A stretch of DNA of 64,000 nt from Tepidimonas alkaliphilus (GTDB lineage Bacteria; Pseudomonadota; Gammaproteobacteria; Burkholderiales; Burkholderiaceae_C). Below are positions 20,495 through 29,093 of the stretch, in pieces (the first letter of the stretch is position 1; every line of letters begins with the position of its first letter). The translations under genes were made by a program, and so were the position numbers. Below the pieces are notes generated by a model. It was given only the letters and a program-made list of their open reading frames with translations, did no database searches and was not told the DNA's origin. The stretch is from the NCBI RefSeq assembly GCF_007556595.1, contig NZ_VJNB01000008.1:1-64000 (forward strand), in the 5' to 3' direction.

Positions 20495-21280
20495 ATGCCC
20501 ACCCTTGGCGACCTGACGCTGCACGACGTGACTGCCGGCTACGACCGCCACCCGGCGGTGCACCACGTCAGCCTGCGCTGGCCGGCCGGCAGCCTCGTGG
20601 CGGTGGTCGGGCCCAACGGCGCGGGCAAGTCCACGCTGCTGAAGTGCGTGGCAGGCCGCTTGCGTCCGATGCACGGTCGCATCGACGGCGTGGAGCCGGC
20701 GCGCGTGGCCTACCTGCCGCAGGTCAGCGAAGTGGACCGCAGCTTTCCGATCACCGTGGCCGAGCTGGTCGGCCTGGGCCTGTGGCCCGAGCTCGGGCCG
20801 TGGCGGCGTGCGGATGCCGCGCAGCGCGCGCGCGTGGCCGCGGCGATCGCCGAGGTCGGTCTGCAGGGCTTCGAACGCCGCACGCTGGAGACGCTGTCGG
20901 GCGGGCAGTTCCAGCGCGCGCTGTTCGCGCGCCTGATGCTGCAGGACGCGCCGGTGGTGCTGCTGGACGAGCCGTTTACCGGCGTGGACACCCGCACGCT
21001 GGAGGACCTGGTCTGTGTGCTGCGCCGCTGGCACGAGCAAGGCCGCACGGTGATCGCGGTGCTGCACGACCTGGCGTTGGTGCGCGCGGCGTTTCCGCTG
21101 ACGACGCTGCTGGCGCGCGAGCTGGTGGCGCACGGGCCGACGGCGGCGGTGCTGACCGAGCCGAACCTGCTGCGCGCGCGCCAGCTGCAGGAGGCGTTCG
21201 ACGAACGCGCCGAACTGTGCGACCTCGATGCGGACAACGAGGCCGAGTTGGCTCACGGGGGGCGCCGGCGCCATGTTTGA
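20495..21280 (+). CDS. Zinc/manganese ABC transporter ATP-binding protein
   Basis: A 261-residue ABC ATPase of the metal-type (ZnuC/MntB/AztA) family. Walker [10 protein letters not shown] is at about residues 41-49, the signature LSGGQFQR near 139, Walker B VVLLDEPFTGVD near 158 and the switch His in LHDLAL. ATG 20495 (MPTLGDLTLHDVTAGYDR) is chosen because it gives the ABC N-terminus just after the tRNA terminator; any earlier start would run through the tRNA. It overlaps the permease gene by eight bases. No solute-binding protein gene is adjacent, so this part must be encoded elsewhere. Confidence 0.9.
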   Translation: MPTLGDLTLHDVTAGYDRHPAVHHVSLRWPAGSLVAVVGPNGAGKSTLLKCVAGRLRPMHGRIDGVEPARVAYLPQVSEVDRSFPITVAELVGLGLWPELGPWRRADAAQRARVAAAIAEVGLQGFERRTLETLSGGQFQRALFARLMLQDAPVVLLDEPFTGVDTRTLEDLVCVLRRWHEQGRTVIAVLHDLALVRAAFPLTTLLARELVAHGPTAAVLTEPNLLRARQLQEAFDERAELCDLDADNEAELAHGGRRRHV

Positions 21281-22142
21281 GGCGCTGCTGGCGGCCACCG
21301 GGCTGGAGTTCGACTTCATGCGCCGCGCGGCGCTGGCCTGCGTGCTGCTGGCGCTGGGGGCGGCGCCAGTGGGCGTGCTGCTGATGCTGCGGCGCATGAG
21401 CCTGATGGGCGACGCGATGTCGCACGCCATCCTGCCCGGGGCGGCGCTGGGCTACCTGCTGGCCGGGCTGTCGTTGCCGGCGCTGACGCTGGGCGGCGTG
21501 CTCGGCGGCCTGGTGGTGGCCGCGGCGGCCGGCGCGGTGGCGCGCCACACCGTGCTGCGCGAGGACGCGGCGCTGGCGGTGTTCTACCTCGTCTCGCTGG
21601 CGCTGGGGGTGCTGATCCTGTCGGTGCGCGGCACGCAGGTCGATCTGCTGCACGTGCTGTTCGGTTCGGTGCTGGCGCTGGACGAGGCGGCGCTGGGGCT
21701 GCTGGCGGCGGTGGCGCTGGCCACCGTCGCCGGCTTGGCGCTGTTGTGGCGGCCGCTGATCCTGGAGTGCGTTGATCCATCGTTCCTGCGCGGCGTCAGC
21801 CGCTGGGGGGCGGTGGCGCACCAGGGGTTCCTGGCGCTGGTGGTGGTCAATCTGGTCGCCTCCTTCCACGCGCTGGGCACGCTGATGGCCGTCGGCCTGA
21901 TGATGCTGCCGGCGGCGGCGGCGCGGCTGTGGACGCGGCGGCTGCAGCCGATGCTGGCGGTGGCGGTGGCCACCGGCGTGGCCGGGGGGCTGCTCGGGCT
22001 GGTTCTATCGTATGCAGCGGACTGGCCCACCAGCCCGACCATCGTGCTGCTGCTGGGCGCGTGGTATGCCATCTCACTGCTGCTGGCGCCGCAGGGTTGG
22101 TGGCGTCAACGCCGCGTGCCGCCGCGGCACCTGCGCGGCTAG
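21273..22142 (+). CDS. Zinc/manganese ABC transporter permease (ZnuB family)
   Basis: A 289-residue integral membrane protein with about eight hydrophobic segments. The ABC-3 permease hallmark RRMSLMGDAMSHAILPGAALGYLL lies near residues 34-57. It pairs with the ATPase immediately upstream (eight-base overlap) to move Zn2+ or Mn2+ across the inner membrane. The ending ISLLLAPQGWWRQRR is cytoplasmic. No Zur or other regulator binding site could be identified upstream. Confidence 0.9.
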   Translation: MFEALLAATGLEFDFMRRAALACVLLALGAAPVGVLLMLRRMSLMGDAMSHAILPGAALGYLLAGLSLPALTLGGVLGGLVVAAAAGAVARHTVLREDAALAVFYLVSLALGVLILSVRGTQVDLLHVLFGSVLALDEAALGLLAAVALATVAGLALLWRPLILECVDPSFLRGVSRWGAVAHQGFLALVVVNLVASFHALGTLMAVGLMMLPAAAARLWTRRLQPMLAVAVATGVAGGLLGLVLSYAADWPTSPTIVLLLGAWYAISLLLAPQGWWRQRRVPPRHLRG

Positions 22143-22217
22143 CGCGATCTGCATGCGCCTGGGGGTATCGGCGAGCCGAACGGCGCAGCGTCTCTTTTGA
22201 CGATAAGCTCTCACCCT

Positions 22218-23558
22218 ATGCGTGCCTGGCGTGCCTCCCTGCTGTGGTTCGACCCTGACGCCGACCACCCTGATCTGCGCTTTGAGCGCGACGGCCTGCT
22301 CGTCGCCGCCCCGGGGGCCGATGGCGTCTGGCGCGTGCAGGCCATCGGCGCCTTCGAGGCGCTGCGCCCGCGCTGGCCGCAGGTGCCGGTGCAGGATGAG
22401 CGGGGCCGGCTGATCGCGCCCGGCTTCATCGACCTGCATGTGCACTACCCGCAGACCGACATCATCGGCGCGCCGGCCGACGGGCTGCTGCCGTGGCTGG
22501 AGCGCTACACCTTCCCGCACGAGTCGCGCTTTGCCGACCCGGCGCATGCCGAGGCGGTGGCGGCGTTCTTTCTCGACGAGATGCGCCGCCATGGCGTCAC
22601 GACGGCGCTGACGTTTGCCACCTCGCACCCGGCGTCGGTGGACGCGCTGCTGCGCCAGGCGCAGGCGCGCGGGCTGCGCTGGATCGCCGGCAAGGTGCTG
22701 CAGGACCGCCACAGCCCGGACGGCGTGCGCGACGAGACCGAAACGAGTCTGGCGGACACCGAGGCGCTGATCGCGCGCTGGCACGGCCAGGGCCGGCTCG
22801 GCTACGCGATCACGCCGCGCTTTGCCCCCAGCTGCAGCGACGCCCAGCTGCGCGGCGCCGGCGAGCTGGCGGCGCGCCACCCGGACGTCTGGATCCAGTC
22901 GCACGTCGCCGAAAACGTCGATGAGGTGCGCTGGGTGCGCGAGCTCTACCCGCACGACCGCAGCTACCTGGCCGTTTATGAGCGTTTTGGCCTGCTGCGG
23001 CGCCGGGCTGTCTATGCGCACGGCATCTACCTGGACGACGCCGACCGCGCGCGACTGGCCGACAGCGGCGCGGCGATCGCGGTGTCGCCGACCAGCAACC
23101 TGTTTCTCGGCAGCGGCTTCTTCGACTACGGGGCGGCGCGCGCGGCGGGGGTGACGCTGGGGCTGGCCAGCGACGTCGGCGGCGGCATGAGCTTCAGCCC
23201 CTTCGCGACGATGCGCGCCGCCTACACGGTCGGCCGCGCGGCGGTGCGCGGCGACGGCGCGGCCAAGCTCGGGGTGAGCCTGGCGCCGGAAGACCTGTGG
23301 TGGCAGCACACCGCCGGTGCCGCGCGCGCCTTGGGGCTGCAGGGCGTGGTGGGGTCGCTCGCCCCCGGCAGCGAGGCCGACTTTGTCGTGCTCGACCCGC
23401 AGGCCACGCCGCTGCTGGCGCGGCGCACTGCGCAGGCGGCAAGCCTTGCCGAATGGCTGTTTGCCTTCATCATGTTGGCCGACGAGCGCGCCGTGCGCGA
23501 CGTGCACGTGGCTGGCGCGCCAGCCCTGCAACACAGCAGCAACGTCGATGCCGCATGA
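22218..23558 (+). CDS. guaD: Guanine deaminase
   Basis: A 446-residue amidohydrolase converting guanine to xanthine and ammonia. Zinc ligands and catalytic residues are visible: HVHYPQTDIIG near residue 75, SHVAEN near 230, YAHGIYLDD and ASDVGGG near 320. ATG 22218 starts MRAWRASLLWFD; the in-frame TTG at 22197 is weaker. The product feeds xanthine dehydrogenase at 45.9-49.9 kb. Its stop overlaps the start of an outer-membrane efflux gene, so translation of a purine enzyme is coupled to a transport system. Confidence 0.94.
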   Translation: MRAWRASLLWFDPDADHPDLRFERDGLLVAAPGADGVWRVQAIGAFEALRPRWPQVPVQDERGRLIAPGFIDLHVHYPQTDIIGAPADGLLPWLERYTFPHESRFADPAHAEAVAAFFLDEMRRHGVTTALTFATSHPASVDALLRQAQARGLRWIAGKVLQDRHSPDGVRDETETSLADTEALIARWHGQGRLGYAITPRFAPSCSDAQLRGAGELAARHPDVWIQSHVAENVDEVRWVRELYPHDRSYLAVYERFGLLRRRAVYAHGIYLDDADRARLADSGAAIAVSPTSNLFLGSGFFDYGAARAAGVTLGLASDVGGGMSFSPFATMRAAYTVGRAAVRGDGAAKLGVSLAPEDLWWQHTAGAARALGLQGVVGSLAPGSEADFVVLDPQATPLLARRTAQAASLAEWLFAFIMLADERAVRDVHVAGAPALQHSSNVDAA

Positions 23559-25009
23559 TGCGCAGCCGCATGGTTCGCTTCGGTTGTCGTTACGGCTGGT
23601 CGGTCAGCGCGCTGCTGCTGGTTGCGGGGGCGCTGGGAGGGTGCGCAACGCCGCCCCGTGCCGCCGCGCCCGAGCCGGCGCTGGCGTTGCCGACGGCTTG
23701 GAGCGCCGCCGACCAAGGCGTCGTGCCAGGGCCCCCGTTAGCGGCGGAAAACTGGTGGCAGGGCTTTGGCGACGCGGCGCTGAACGCCTGGGTGCAAGCC
23801 GCGTTGCAAGCCAACGCCGATGTGCGCAGCGCCGCCGCGGCGTTGGCGCAAGCGCGGGCGGCGCGGCAAGCGGCGCAGGCCGCCCTTAGCCCAACGCTGG
23901 ACGCCGGAGTGCGCGCCCGACGCCAGGCCACCGAGGCGGCCAGCGGCAACCTTTTCGGGGCTGGCCTGGACGCCAGCTGGGAGCTCGACCTTTGGGGGCG
24001 CCGCGCCGCCGCGGTGCAGGCGGCGCAGGCCGACGCGCAGGCCAGCGCCGCGACGCTGGCGTGGACGCGCGTGTCGCTGGCGGCGGAAGTGGCGTTGGCC
24101 TATTTCGACGGCTGGAGCGCGCGCGAGCGCTCGGAGCTGGCTGCCCGAAGCTTGGCGGCGCAGGAAGACAGCGTGCGCTTGACCGCGTGGCGCGTGCAGG
24201 CTGGCCTGGCGCCGCAGCAGGATCTGGACACCGCGCGCGCGAGCTTGGAGCAAACCCGCGCCAGCCTCGCCGCGCTGCGGGCCGCGCAACGTCAAGCGTT
24301 GCACGCCTTGGCGTTGTTGGCCGGGCGCGCCCCGGGGCAGGTGCTGGCCGAGCCGCGCCGCGAGCCGCCCGAGCCGCCGCCCGCTTGGGCGCTGCCGCTG
24401 CCGGCGCAGCTGCTGACGCAGCGGCCTGATGTGGCCGCCGCGCAAGCGCGTCTGCAAGCGGCGGCGGCGCGCTTGCGTCAGGCTGAGGTGGCGCGCTGGC
24501 CGACGCTGACGCTGACCGGCAGTTTGAGCTGGCAGGCGCCACGGGTCACCGACCTGTTCGATCCCGCGGCGCTGACGCGCAGCCTCGCGGCGGCGTTGCT
24601 GGCTCCGGTGATCGATGGCGGCTTGCGCCAGGCGCAGCAACGCCAGCAAGAGGCCGCCGTTGAGCAGGCGCGGGCAGCGCTGGAAGGTGCGCTGCTGGCG
24701 GCGCTGCGTGACGTCGAAAACGCGCTGGTGGCCATCGCCGCCGAGCGCGCCCGCGTGCAGCACCTGCGCGCCGCCGAGGCGGCTGCCGAGGCCGCGCTGC
24801 AGCAGGCCACGCAGCGCCACCGCGCCGGGCTGGCTGACCTGCGCGCCCTGCTGGAGGCGCAGCGCACCTGGCTGTCCGTCGGCAGCGAGCGCGTCGCCGC
24901 GCAGGCGCAGCTGGCCGCGGCTTACGTGCGGCTGGCCAAGGCGCTGGGCGGCGGCTGGACGCCGCAAGCCGAAACCGACACCGTGGCCGCCAACCCGAAA
25001 CAGGACTGA
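23555..25009 (+). CDS. Outer-membrane efflux lipoprotein (NodT/OprM family)
   Basis: A 484-residue TolC-like channel lipoprotein. The N-terminus has a signal peptide and lipobox LGGC (about residues 28-31), followed by a Pro/Ala linker and two outer-membrane-efflux repeats rich in Ala/Gln coiled coil (about 60-260 and 270-465). Start ATG 23555 overlaps the guaD TGA; a second in-frame ATG follows directly at 23558. It is the first of four consecutive genes forming a complete tripartite pump: channel, adaptor, ATPase, permease. Confidence 0.9.
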   Translation: MMRSRMVRFGCRYGWSVSALLLVAGALGGCATPPRAAAPEPALALPTAWSAADQGVVPGPPLAAENWWQGFGDAALNAWVQAALQANADVRSAAAALAQARAARQAAQAALSPTLDAGVRARRQATEAASGNLFGAGLDASWELDLWGRRAAAVQAAQADAQASAATLAWTRVSLAAEVALAYFDGWSARERSELAARSLAAQEDSVRLTAWRVQAGLAPQQDLDTARASLEQTRASLAALRAAQRQALHALALLAGRAPGQVLAEPRREPPEPPPAWALPLPAQLLTQRPDVAAAQARLQAAAARLRQAEVARWPTLTLTGSLSWQAPRVTDLFDPAALTRSLAAALLAPVIDGGLRQAQQRQQEAAVEQARAALEGALLAALRDVENALVAIAAERARVQHLRAAEAAAEAALQQATQRHRAGLADLRALLEAQRTWLSVGSERVAAQAQLAAAYVRLAKALGGGWTPQAETDTVAANPKQD

Positions 25010-25011
25010 CG

Positions 25012-26325
25012 ATGCTGGGCTGGAAGCGAAAACCCCGATCCGCCGACGCCGACGTGCAGCGCCTGCTCGGCCCCGAACGGGCGCCGCGCGGGTGGCGCCG
25101 CCCGTGGCCGTGGCTGCTGCTGATCGTAGCGCTGGGCGCCGCCTGGGGTTGGCAGGCGTGGCGCGCGCGCAGCGCCGAGCAGGCCAAGCCCGTCTACGTC
25201 ACCGAGCCGCTCAAGCGCGGCGACCTGGTGCTCAACGTCACCGCCAACGGCACGCTGCAGCCGGTGCGCGCCGTCAACGTCGGCAGCGAACTCTCCGGCA
25301 CCGTGCGCGAGGTGCGGGTCGACGTCAACGACCGCGTGCAGCGCGGCCAGGTGCTGGTGGTGCTGGACACCGCCAAGCTGCAGGATCAGGTGCAGGCGGC
25401 GCGCGCGGCGCTGGCCTCGGCCGAGGCGCAGGTGCAGCAGGCCGACGCCAGCGCGCGCGAGGCGCAGGCGACGCTGGCGCGGCTGGAGGAGCTGGCGCGC
25501 TTAAGCGGCGGCGCTACGCCCGCGGCCAGCGAGCTCGACGCCGCGCGCGCGGCGCTGCAGCGCGCGCAGGCGCAGCAGGCGGTGGCGCGCGCCGCGGTGG
25601 AGCAGGCGCGCGCGACGCTTTCGACCAACGAGACCAACCTGGCCAAGGCGTCGATCCGCTCGCCGATCGACGGCGTGGTGCTGGCGCGCAACGTCGACCC
25701 GGGCAACGCGGTGGCGGCCTCCTTGCAGGCGGTCACGCTGCTGACGATCGCGCAGGACCTGCGCCGTTTGAAGCTCGACGTCGCGGTCGACGAGGCCGAC
25801 GTCGGCCACGTGCGCGAGGGGCAGGCCGCCACCTTCACGGTGGCGGCCTACCCGCGGCGGCGCTATCCCGCTCGGGTGGAGCGCGTGGCCTACGGCGCCA
25901 CCAAGACCGACAACGTCGTCACCTACACCGCCACGCTCGACGTGCGCAACGACGACCTGTCGCTGCGGCCCGGCATGACCGCCACCGCCACCATCCGCGC
26001 CGCCGAGCGCCACGGTGTGCTGCTGGTGCCCAACACGGCGCTGCGCTTCACGCCGAGCGACCCGGCCGCCGCGCCGGCGCAGGGGGGCGGCGGGCTGGCC
26101 AGCCTGTTCATGCCGAAGGCGCCGAGCGCGGGACGCAAGACGGTGCGGGTCGACAGCCGCCCCGGCGGCCAGCGGCAGATCTGGATCCTGCGCGACGGCC
26201 AGCCGCAGGCGCTGCCGGTGACGACCGGCATCAGCGACGGGCGCTTCACCGAGGTCAGCGGCGAGGGCCTGGAGGAGGGCCTGCCGGTGATCGTCGAGCA
26301 GCGCCGCAACGGCCTCGGGCGATGA
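25012..26325 (+). CDS. macA: Periplasmic adaptor (membrane-fusion) protein, MacA family
   Basis: A 437-residue adaptor. A transmembrane anchor at about residues 29-48 (WPWLLLIVALGAAWGW) is followed by a biotinyl-lipoyl hairpin half, a long coiled coil (about 110-210, Ala/Gln/Glu heptads), the second lipoyl half SIRSPIDGVVLARNVDPGN, and beta-barrel and membrane-proximal domains to the end. MacA proteins link MacB to a TolC-type channel and stimulate its ATPase. A low-complexity Gly/Ala loop near residue 350 (AAAPAQGGGG) interrupts the membrane-proximal domain. It is two bases after the channel gene and overlaps the next gene by four bases. Confidence 0.92.
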   Translation: MLGWKRKPRSADADVQRLLGPERAPRGWRRPWPWLLLIVALGAAWGWQAWRARSAEQAKPVYVTEPLKRGDLVLNVTANGTLQPVRAVNVGSELSGTVREVRVDVNDRVQRGQVLVVLDTAKLQDQVQAARAALASAEAQVQQADASAREAQATLARLEELARLSGGATPAASELDAARAALQRAQAQQAVARAAVEQARATLSTNETNLAKASIRSPIDGVVLARNVDPGNAVAASLQAVTLLTIAQDLRRLKLDVAVDEADVGHVREGQAATFTVAAYPRRRYPARVERVAYGATKTDNVVTYTATLDVRNDDLSLRPGMTATATIRAAERHGVLLVPNTALRFTPSDPAAAPAQGGGGLASLFMPKAPSAGRKTVRVDSRPGGQRQIWILRDGQPQALPVTTGISDGRFTEVSGEGLEEGLPVIVEQRRNGLGR

Positions 26326-27053
26326 ACGGGCTGACGCAGGTTGAGGCGCCGCTGATCGCGCTGCGCGGCATCACCCGCACCTACGGGCGCGGCGCGGCGG
26401 CGTTTCAGGCGCTGCGCGGCGTCGATCTGGACGTCGAGGCCGGCGAGTTCGTCGCCATCATGGGGCCGAGCGGCTCGGGCAAGTCCACCGCGATGAACAT
26501 CCTCGGGCTGCTCGACACGCCCTCCAGCGGGGCATACCGCTTCCTCGGCGTGCCGGTGCAGCACCTCTCGCGCGACGAACGGGCGCGGCTGCGGCGGCGC
26601 CACTTCGGCTTCGTGTTCCAGGGCTTTCACCTGCTGCCGCGCACCACCGCGCTGGAAAACGTCGAGCTGCCGCTGATCTACCGCGGCGAGCCGGCGCGCC
26701 AGCGCCACGCGGCGGCGCGCGCGGCGCTGGCGGAGGTGGGGCTGGAGGGCTGGGAGCACCACACGCCGGCCGAGCTCTCCGGCGGGCAGCAGCAGCGCGT
26801 GGCGATCGCGCGCGCCATCGTCACGCAGCCGCGCGTGCTGCTGGCCGACGAGCCCACCGGCAACCTGGATTCCCGGCGCAGCCATGAAATCATGCAGCTG
26901 ATCACGCGCCTCAACCGCGAGCGCGGCATCACCGTGCTGATGGTCACGCACGAGCCCGACATCGCCGCCTACGCGCCGCGCGTGGTGCATTTTCGCGACG
27001 GGCGCATCGAGCGCGAGCAGCGCCGCGAGGCGGCGGTGGCCAAGGGAGGGTGA
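26322..27053 (+). CDS. MacB-type ABC transporter ATPase subunit
   Basis: A 243-residue LolD/MacB-family ATPase: Walker A GPSGSGKST near residue 48, signature LSGGQQQRV near 152, Walker B VLLADEPTGNLDS near 172, and H-loop VTHEPDI. ATG 26322 overlaps the adaptor gene stop. In E. coli MacB the ATPase and permease form one polypeptide; here they are separate genes six bases apart, an arrangement common in this family. The pump may export a peptide, lipid or toxic compound; the link to guaD is by gene order only. Confidence 0.92.
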   Translation: MNGLTQVEAPLIALRGITRTYGRGAAAFQALRGVDLDVEAGEFVAIMGPSGSGKSTAMNILGLLDTPSSGAYRFLGVPVQHLSRDERARLRRRHFGFVFQGFHLLPRTTALENVELPLIYRGEPARQRHAAARAALAEVGLEGWEHHTPAELSGGQQQRVAIARAIVTQPRVLLADEPTGNLDSRRSHEIMQLITRLNRERGITVLMVTHEPDIAAYAPRVVHFRDGRIEREQRREAAVAKGG

Positions 27054-27059
27054 GGCGCG

Positions 27060-28265
27060 ATGTGGGGCAACACCATCATGCTGGCGCTGCGCTCGATTCG
27101 GCGCAACCTGCTGCGCTCGTTTCTGACGGTGCTCGGCGTTGTCATCGGCGTGGCGGCGGTGGTGACGATGGTCACCGTCGGCAACGGCGCCACCCTGGCG
27201 ATCCAGCAGCAGATCGCCAGCCTCGGTGTCAACCTGCTGCAGGTGCGACCGGGTCAGCGGCTGGGGCCCGGCGGCGCAGGCGGCGCCCCTGCCTTTAAGT
27301 TGGCGGACGCGCAGGCGATCGCCGCGCAGGTGCCAGGCGTCCTGGCGGTGGCGGCGGAGGCGCGCTCCAGCGGCGCGGTGGTGGCCAACGGTCGCAACTG
27401 GAGTGCCAGTCTCGTCGGCGGCAGCGCCGACTGGCTGCTGACCAACAACTGGACGCTGGCCGACGGCCGCGCCTTCACCGAGGACGAGCACCGGCTCGGC
27501 GCGGCGGTGTGCATCCTCGGCGAGACGGTGCGCCGCGAGCTCTACGGCCCCAACCCTGCGGTGGGCGACAGCGTGCGCGTGCGCCAGATGCCGTGCGAGG
27601 TGGTGGGCGTACTGGCGCCGAAGGGCACCGGCGCGTTCGGCCAGGATCAGGATGACATCGTGCTGATGCCGATCACCACGCTGCACCGGCGCGTGGTCGG
27701 GCACACGCGCGTCTCCACGCTGCACGTCTCGATGCAGGACGGCGCCGATGCCGAGGCGGTCAAGGCCGGTCTGCGCGCGCTGCTGCGCGAGCGCCGCAGC
27801 CTGGCCGACGGCGAGGAGGACAACTTCAACATCCTCGACACCGCGCAGCTCGGCGAGACCATGGCCGGCACCACGCGCATCATGACGATGCTGCTCGGCG
27901 CGGTGGCCGCGGTGAGCCTCGTCGTCGGCGGCATCGGCATCATGAACATCATGTTGGTCAGCGTGACCGAGCGCACGCGCGAGATCGGGCTGCGGCTGGC
28001 CATCGGTGCGCTGGAGCGTGAGGTGATGGGGCAGTTCCTCGTCGAGGCGGTGGTGCTGGCGGCCTTCGGCGGTCTGGTGGGGCTGCTGCTGGCGCTGCCC
28101 GCCAGCGTCGGCCTGAGCCTGGCGATGGGCGTGCCGTTTGTGTTCGATCCACTGATCAACCTGATCGCGTTCGCGGTGGCGGCGCTGATCGGGGTGGCGT
28201 TCGGCTACGTCCCGGCGCGGCGCGCCGCGCGCCTCGATCCGATCGAGGCGCTGCGGCACGAGTGA
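27060..28265 (+). CDS. MacB-type ABC transporter permease
   Basis: A 401-residue permease with the MacB topology: one N-terminal transmembrane helix (LRSFLTVLGVVIGVAAVVTMV), a large periplasmic MacB_PCD domain (about residues 45-270) and three C-terminal helices of the FtsX domain (about 280-395). The family motif GGIGIMNIMLVSVTERTREIG is near residue 293. It works by transmitting ATPase-driven motion to the periplasm (mechanotransmission). It ends LDPIEALRHE, the standard MacB C-terminus, and is convergent with the minus-strand ABC operon. Confidence 0.93.
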   Translation: MWGNTIMLALRSIRRNLLRSFLTVLGVVIGVAAVVTMVTVGNGATLAIQQQIASLGVNLLQVRPGQRLGPGGAGGAPAFKLADAQAIAAQVPGVLAVAAEARSSGAVVANGRNWSASLVGGSADWLLTNNWTLADGRAFTEDEHRLGAAVCILGETVRRELYGPNPAVGDSVRVRQMPCEVVGVLAPKGTGAFGQDQDDIVLMPITTLHRRVVGHTRVSTLHVSMQDGADAEAVKAGLRALLRERRSLADGEEDNFNILDTAQLGETMAGTTRIMTMLLGAVAAVSLVVGGIGIMNIMLVSVTERTREIGLRLAIGALEREVMGQFLVEAVVLAAFGGLVGLLLALPASVGLSLAMGVPFVFDPLINLIAFAVAALIGVAFGYVPARRAARLDPIEALRHE

Positions 28266-28271
28266 GGCCGC

Positions 28272-28290
28272 GCGGGGCGGGACGCCCCGC
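28272..28290. terminator. GC-rich hairpin between convergent operons
   Basis: GCGGGGCG (28272-28279) can pair perfectly with CGCCCCGC (28283-28290) around a three-base loop. It sits between the convergent efflux permease and ABC permease stops and could terminate in both directions, but lacks a T-run on either side. Confidence 0.45.
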
Positions 28291-28291
28291 C

Positions 28292-29062
28292 TCAGGCCGC
28301 CTGCGAGCCCCGATGCGCCCAGCCGGTGGTGTGGCGTTCGATCCAGCTGAAGAGTTCATACATCAGCATCGCCATCGCGCCGACGACGATCAGCCCCGCA
28401 AACGCCAGCCCCATCTGCATCGCCGAGCCGGCCGAGATCAGCAGGTAGCCGATGCCCTCGTTGGCGGCGGTCATCTCCGACACCGTGGTGCCGACGAAGG
28501 CCAGCGTGATGGCCACCTTCAGCGAGCCGAAGAAATAGGGGAGCGAGCGCGGCAGGCCGACCTTGGTCAGCACGTCCCAGCGGCGCGCGCCCAGCACCCG
28601 CAGCACGTCCTCCAGCTCCGGCTCCAGCGTCGCCAGACCCGTGGCGATGTTGACCATGATCGGAAAGAAGCTGATCAGGAACGCGGTCAGGATCGCCGGC
28701 CCGATGCCGATGCCGAACCACACCACCAGGATCGGCACGAAGGCGGCCTTCGGCAGCGCGTTGAAGGCCGTCATCAGCGGGTACAGCGCCGCGTAGGCCA
28801 GCCGCGAGCTGCCGATCAGAAAGCCCAGCAGCACGCCGACGACGATCGCGATCGCAAAGCCTGCCATCGTCACCCAGAAGGTGCGCCAGGCGTGCTGCGC
28901 GATGGCGCCGCGGTGCTCGACGAGCTGCTCGGCGATGCGCGCGGGGCTCGGAAAGATGAATTCCGACACTCCCAGCCCCGAGCAGATCACCTGCCACAGG
29001 ATCAGAATCGCGCCGAGCAGCAGCCACGGCGCCCAGCGTTCGGCGGTCTTGCGATGGGCCAT
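28292..29062 (-). CDS. ABC transporter permease (SsuC/TauC/ThiX type)
   Basis: A 256-residue BPD-type inner-membrane permease with about six transmembrane segments. The EAA-loop region is seen as LRVLGARRWDVLTKVGLPRSLPYFFG (residues about 155-180). It belongs to the nitrate/sulfonate/taurine/pyrimidine-precursor permease group. With the ATPase and NMT1-type binding protein upstream it makes a complete importer. It is last in the operon. The substrate cannot be told from the permease; the purine-ureide context suggests a nitrogenous base, ureide or pyrimidine. Confidence 0.88.
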   Translation of the reverse strand: MAHRKTAERWAPWLLLGAILILWQVICSGLGVSEFIFPSPARIAEQLVEHRGAIAQHAWRTFWVTMAGFAIAIVVGVLLGFLIGSSRLAYAALYPLMTAFNALPKAAFVPILVVWFGIGIGPAILTAFLISFFPIMVNIATGLATLEPELEDVLRVLGARRWDVLTKVGLPRSLPYFFGSLKVAITLAFVGTTVSEMTAANEGIGYLLISAGSAMQMGLAFAGLIVVGAMAMLMYELFSWIERHTTGWAHRGSQAA

Positions 29063-29093
29063 CGTCCGGCGTCCTTTTTCGTTTCGGGGGGCT

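Noticed and set aside
25923-28259. Long minus-strand open frame across the MacAB ATPase and permease genes
   Set aside because: No motif and biased composition; the plus-strand genes have all ABC and MacB hallmarks.
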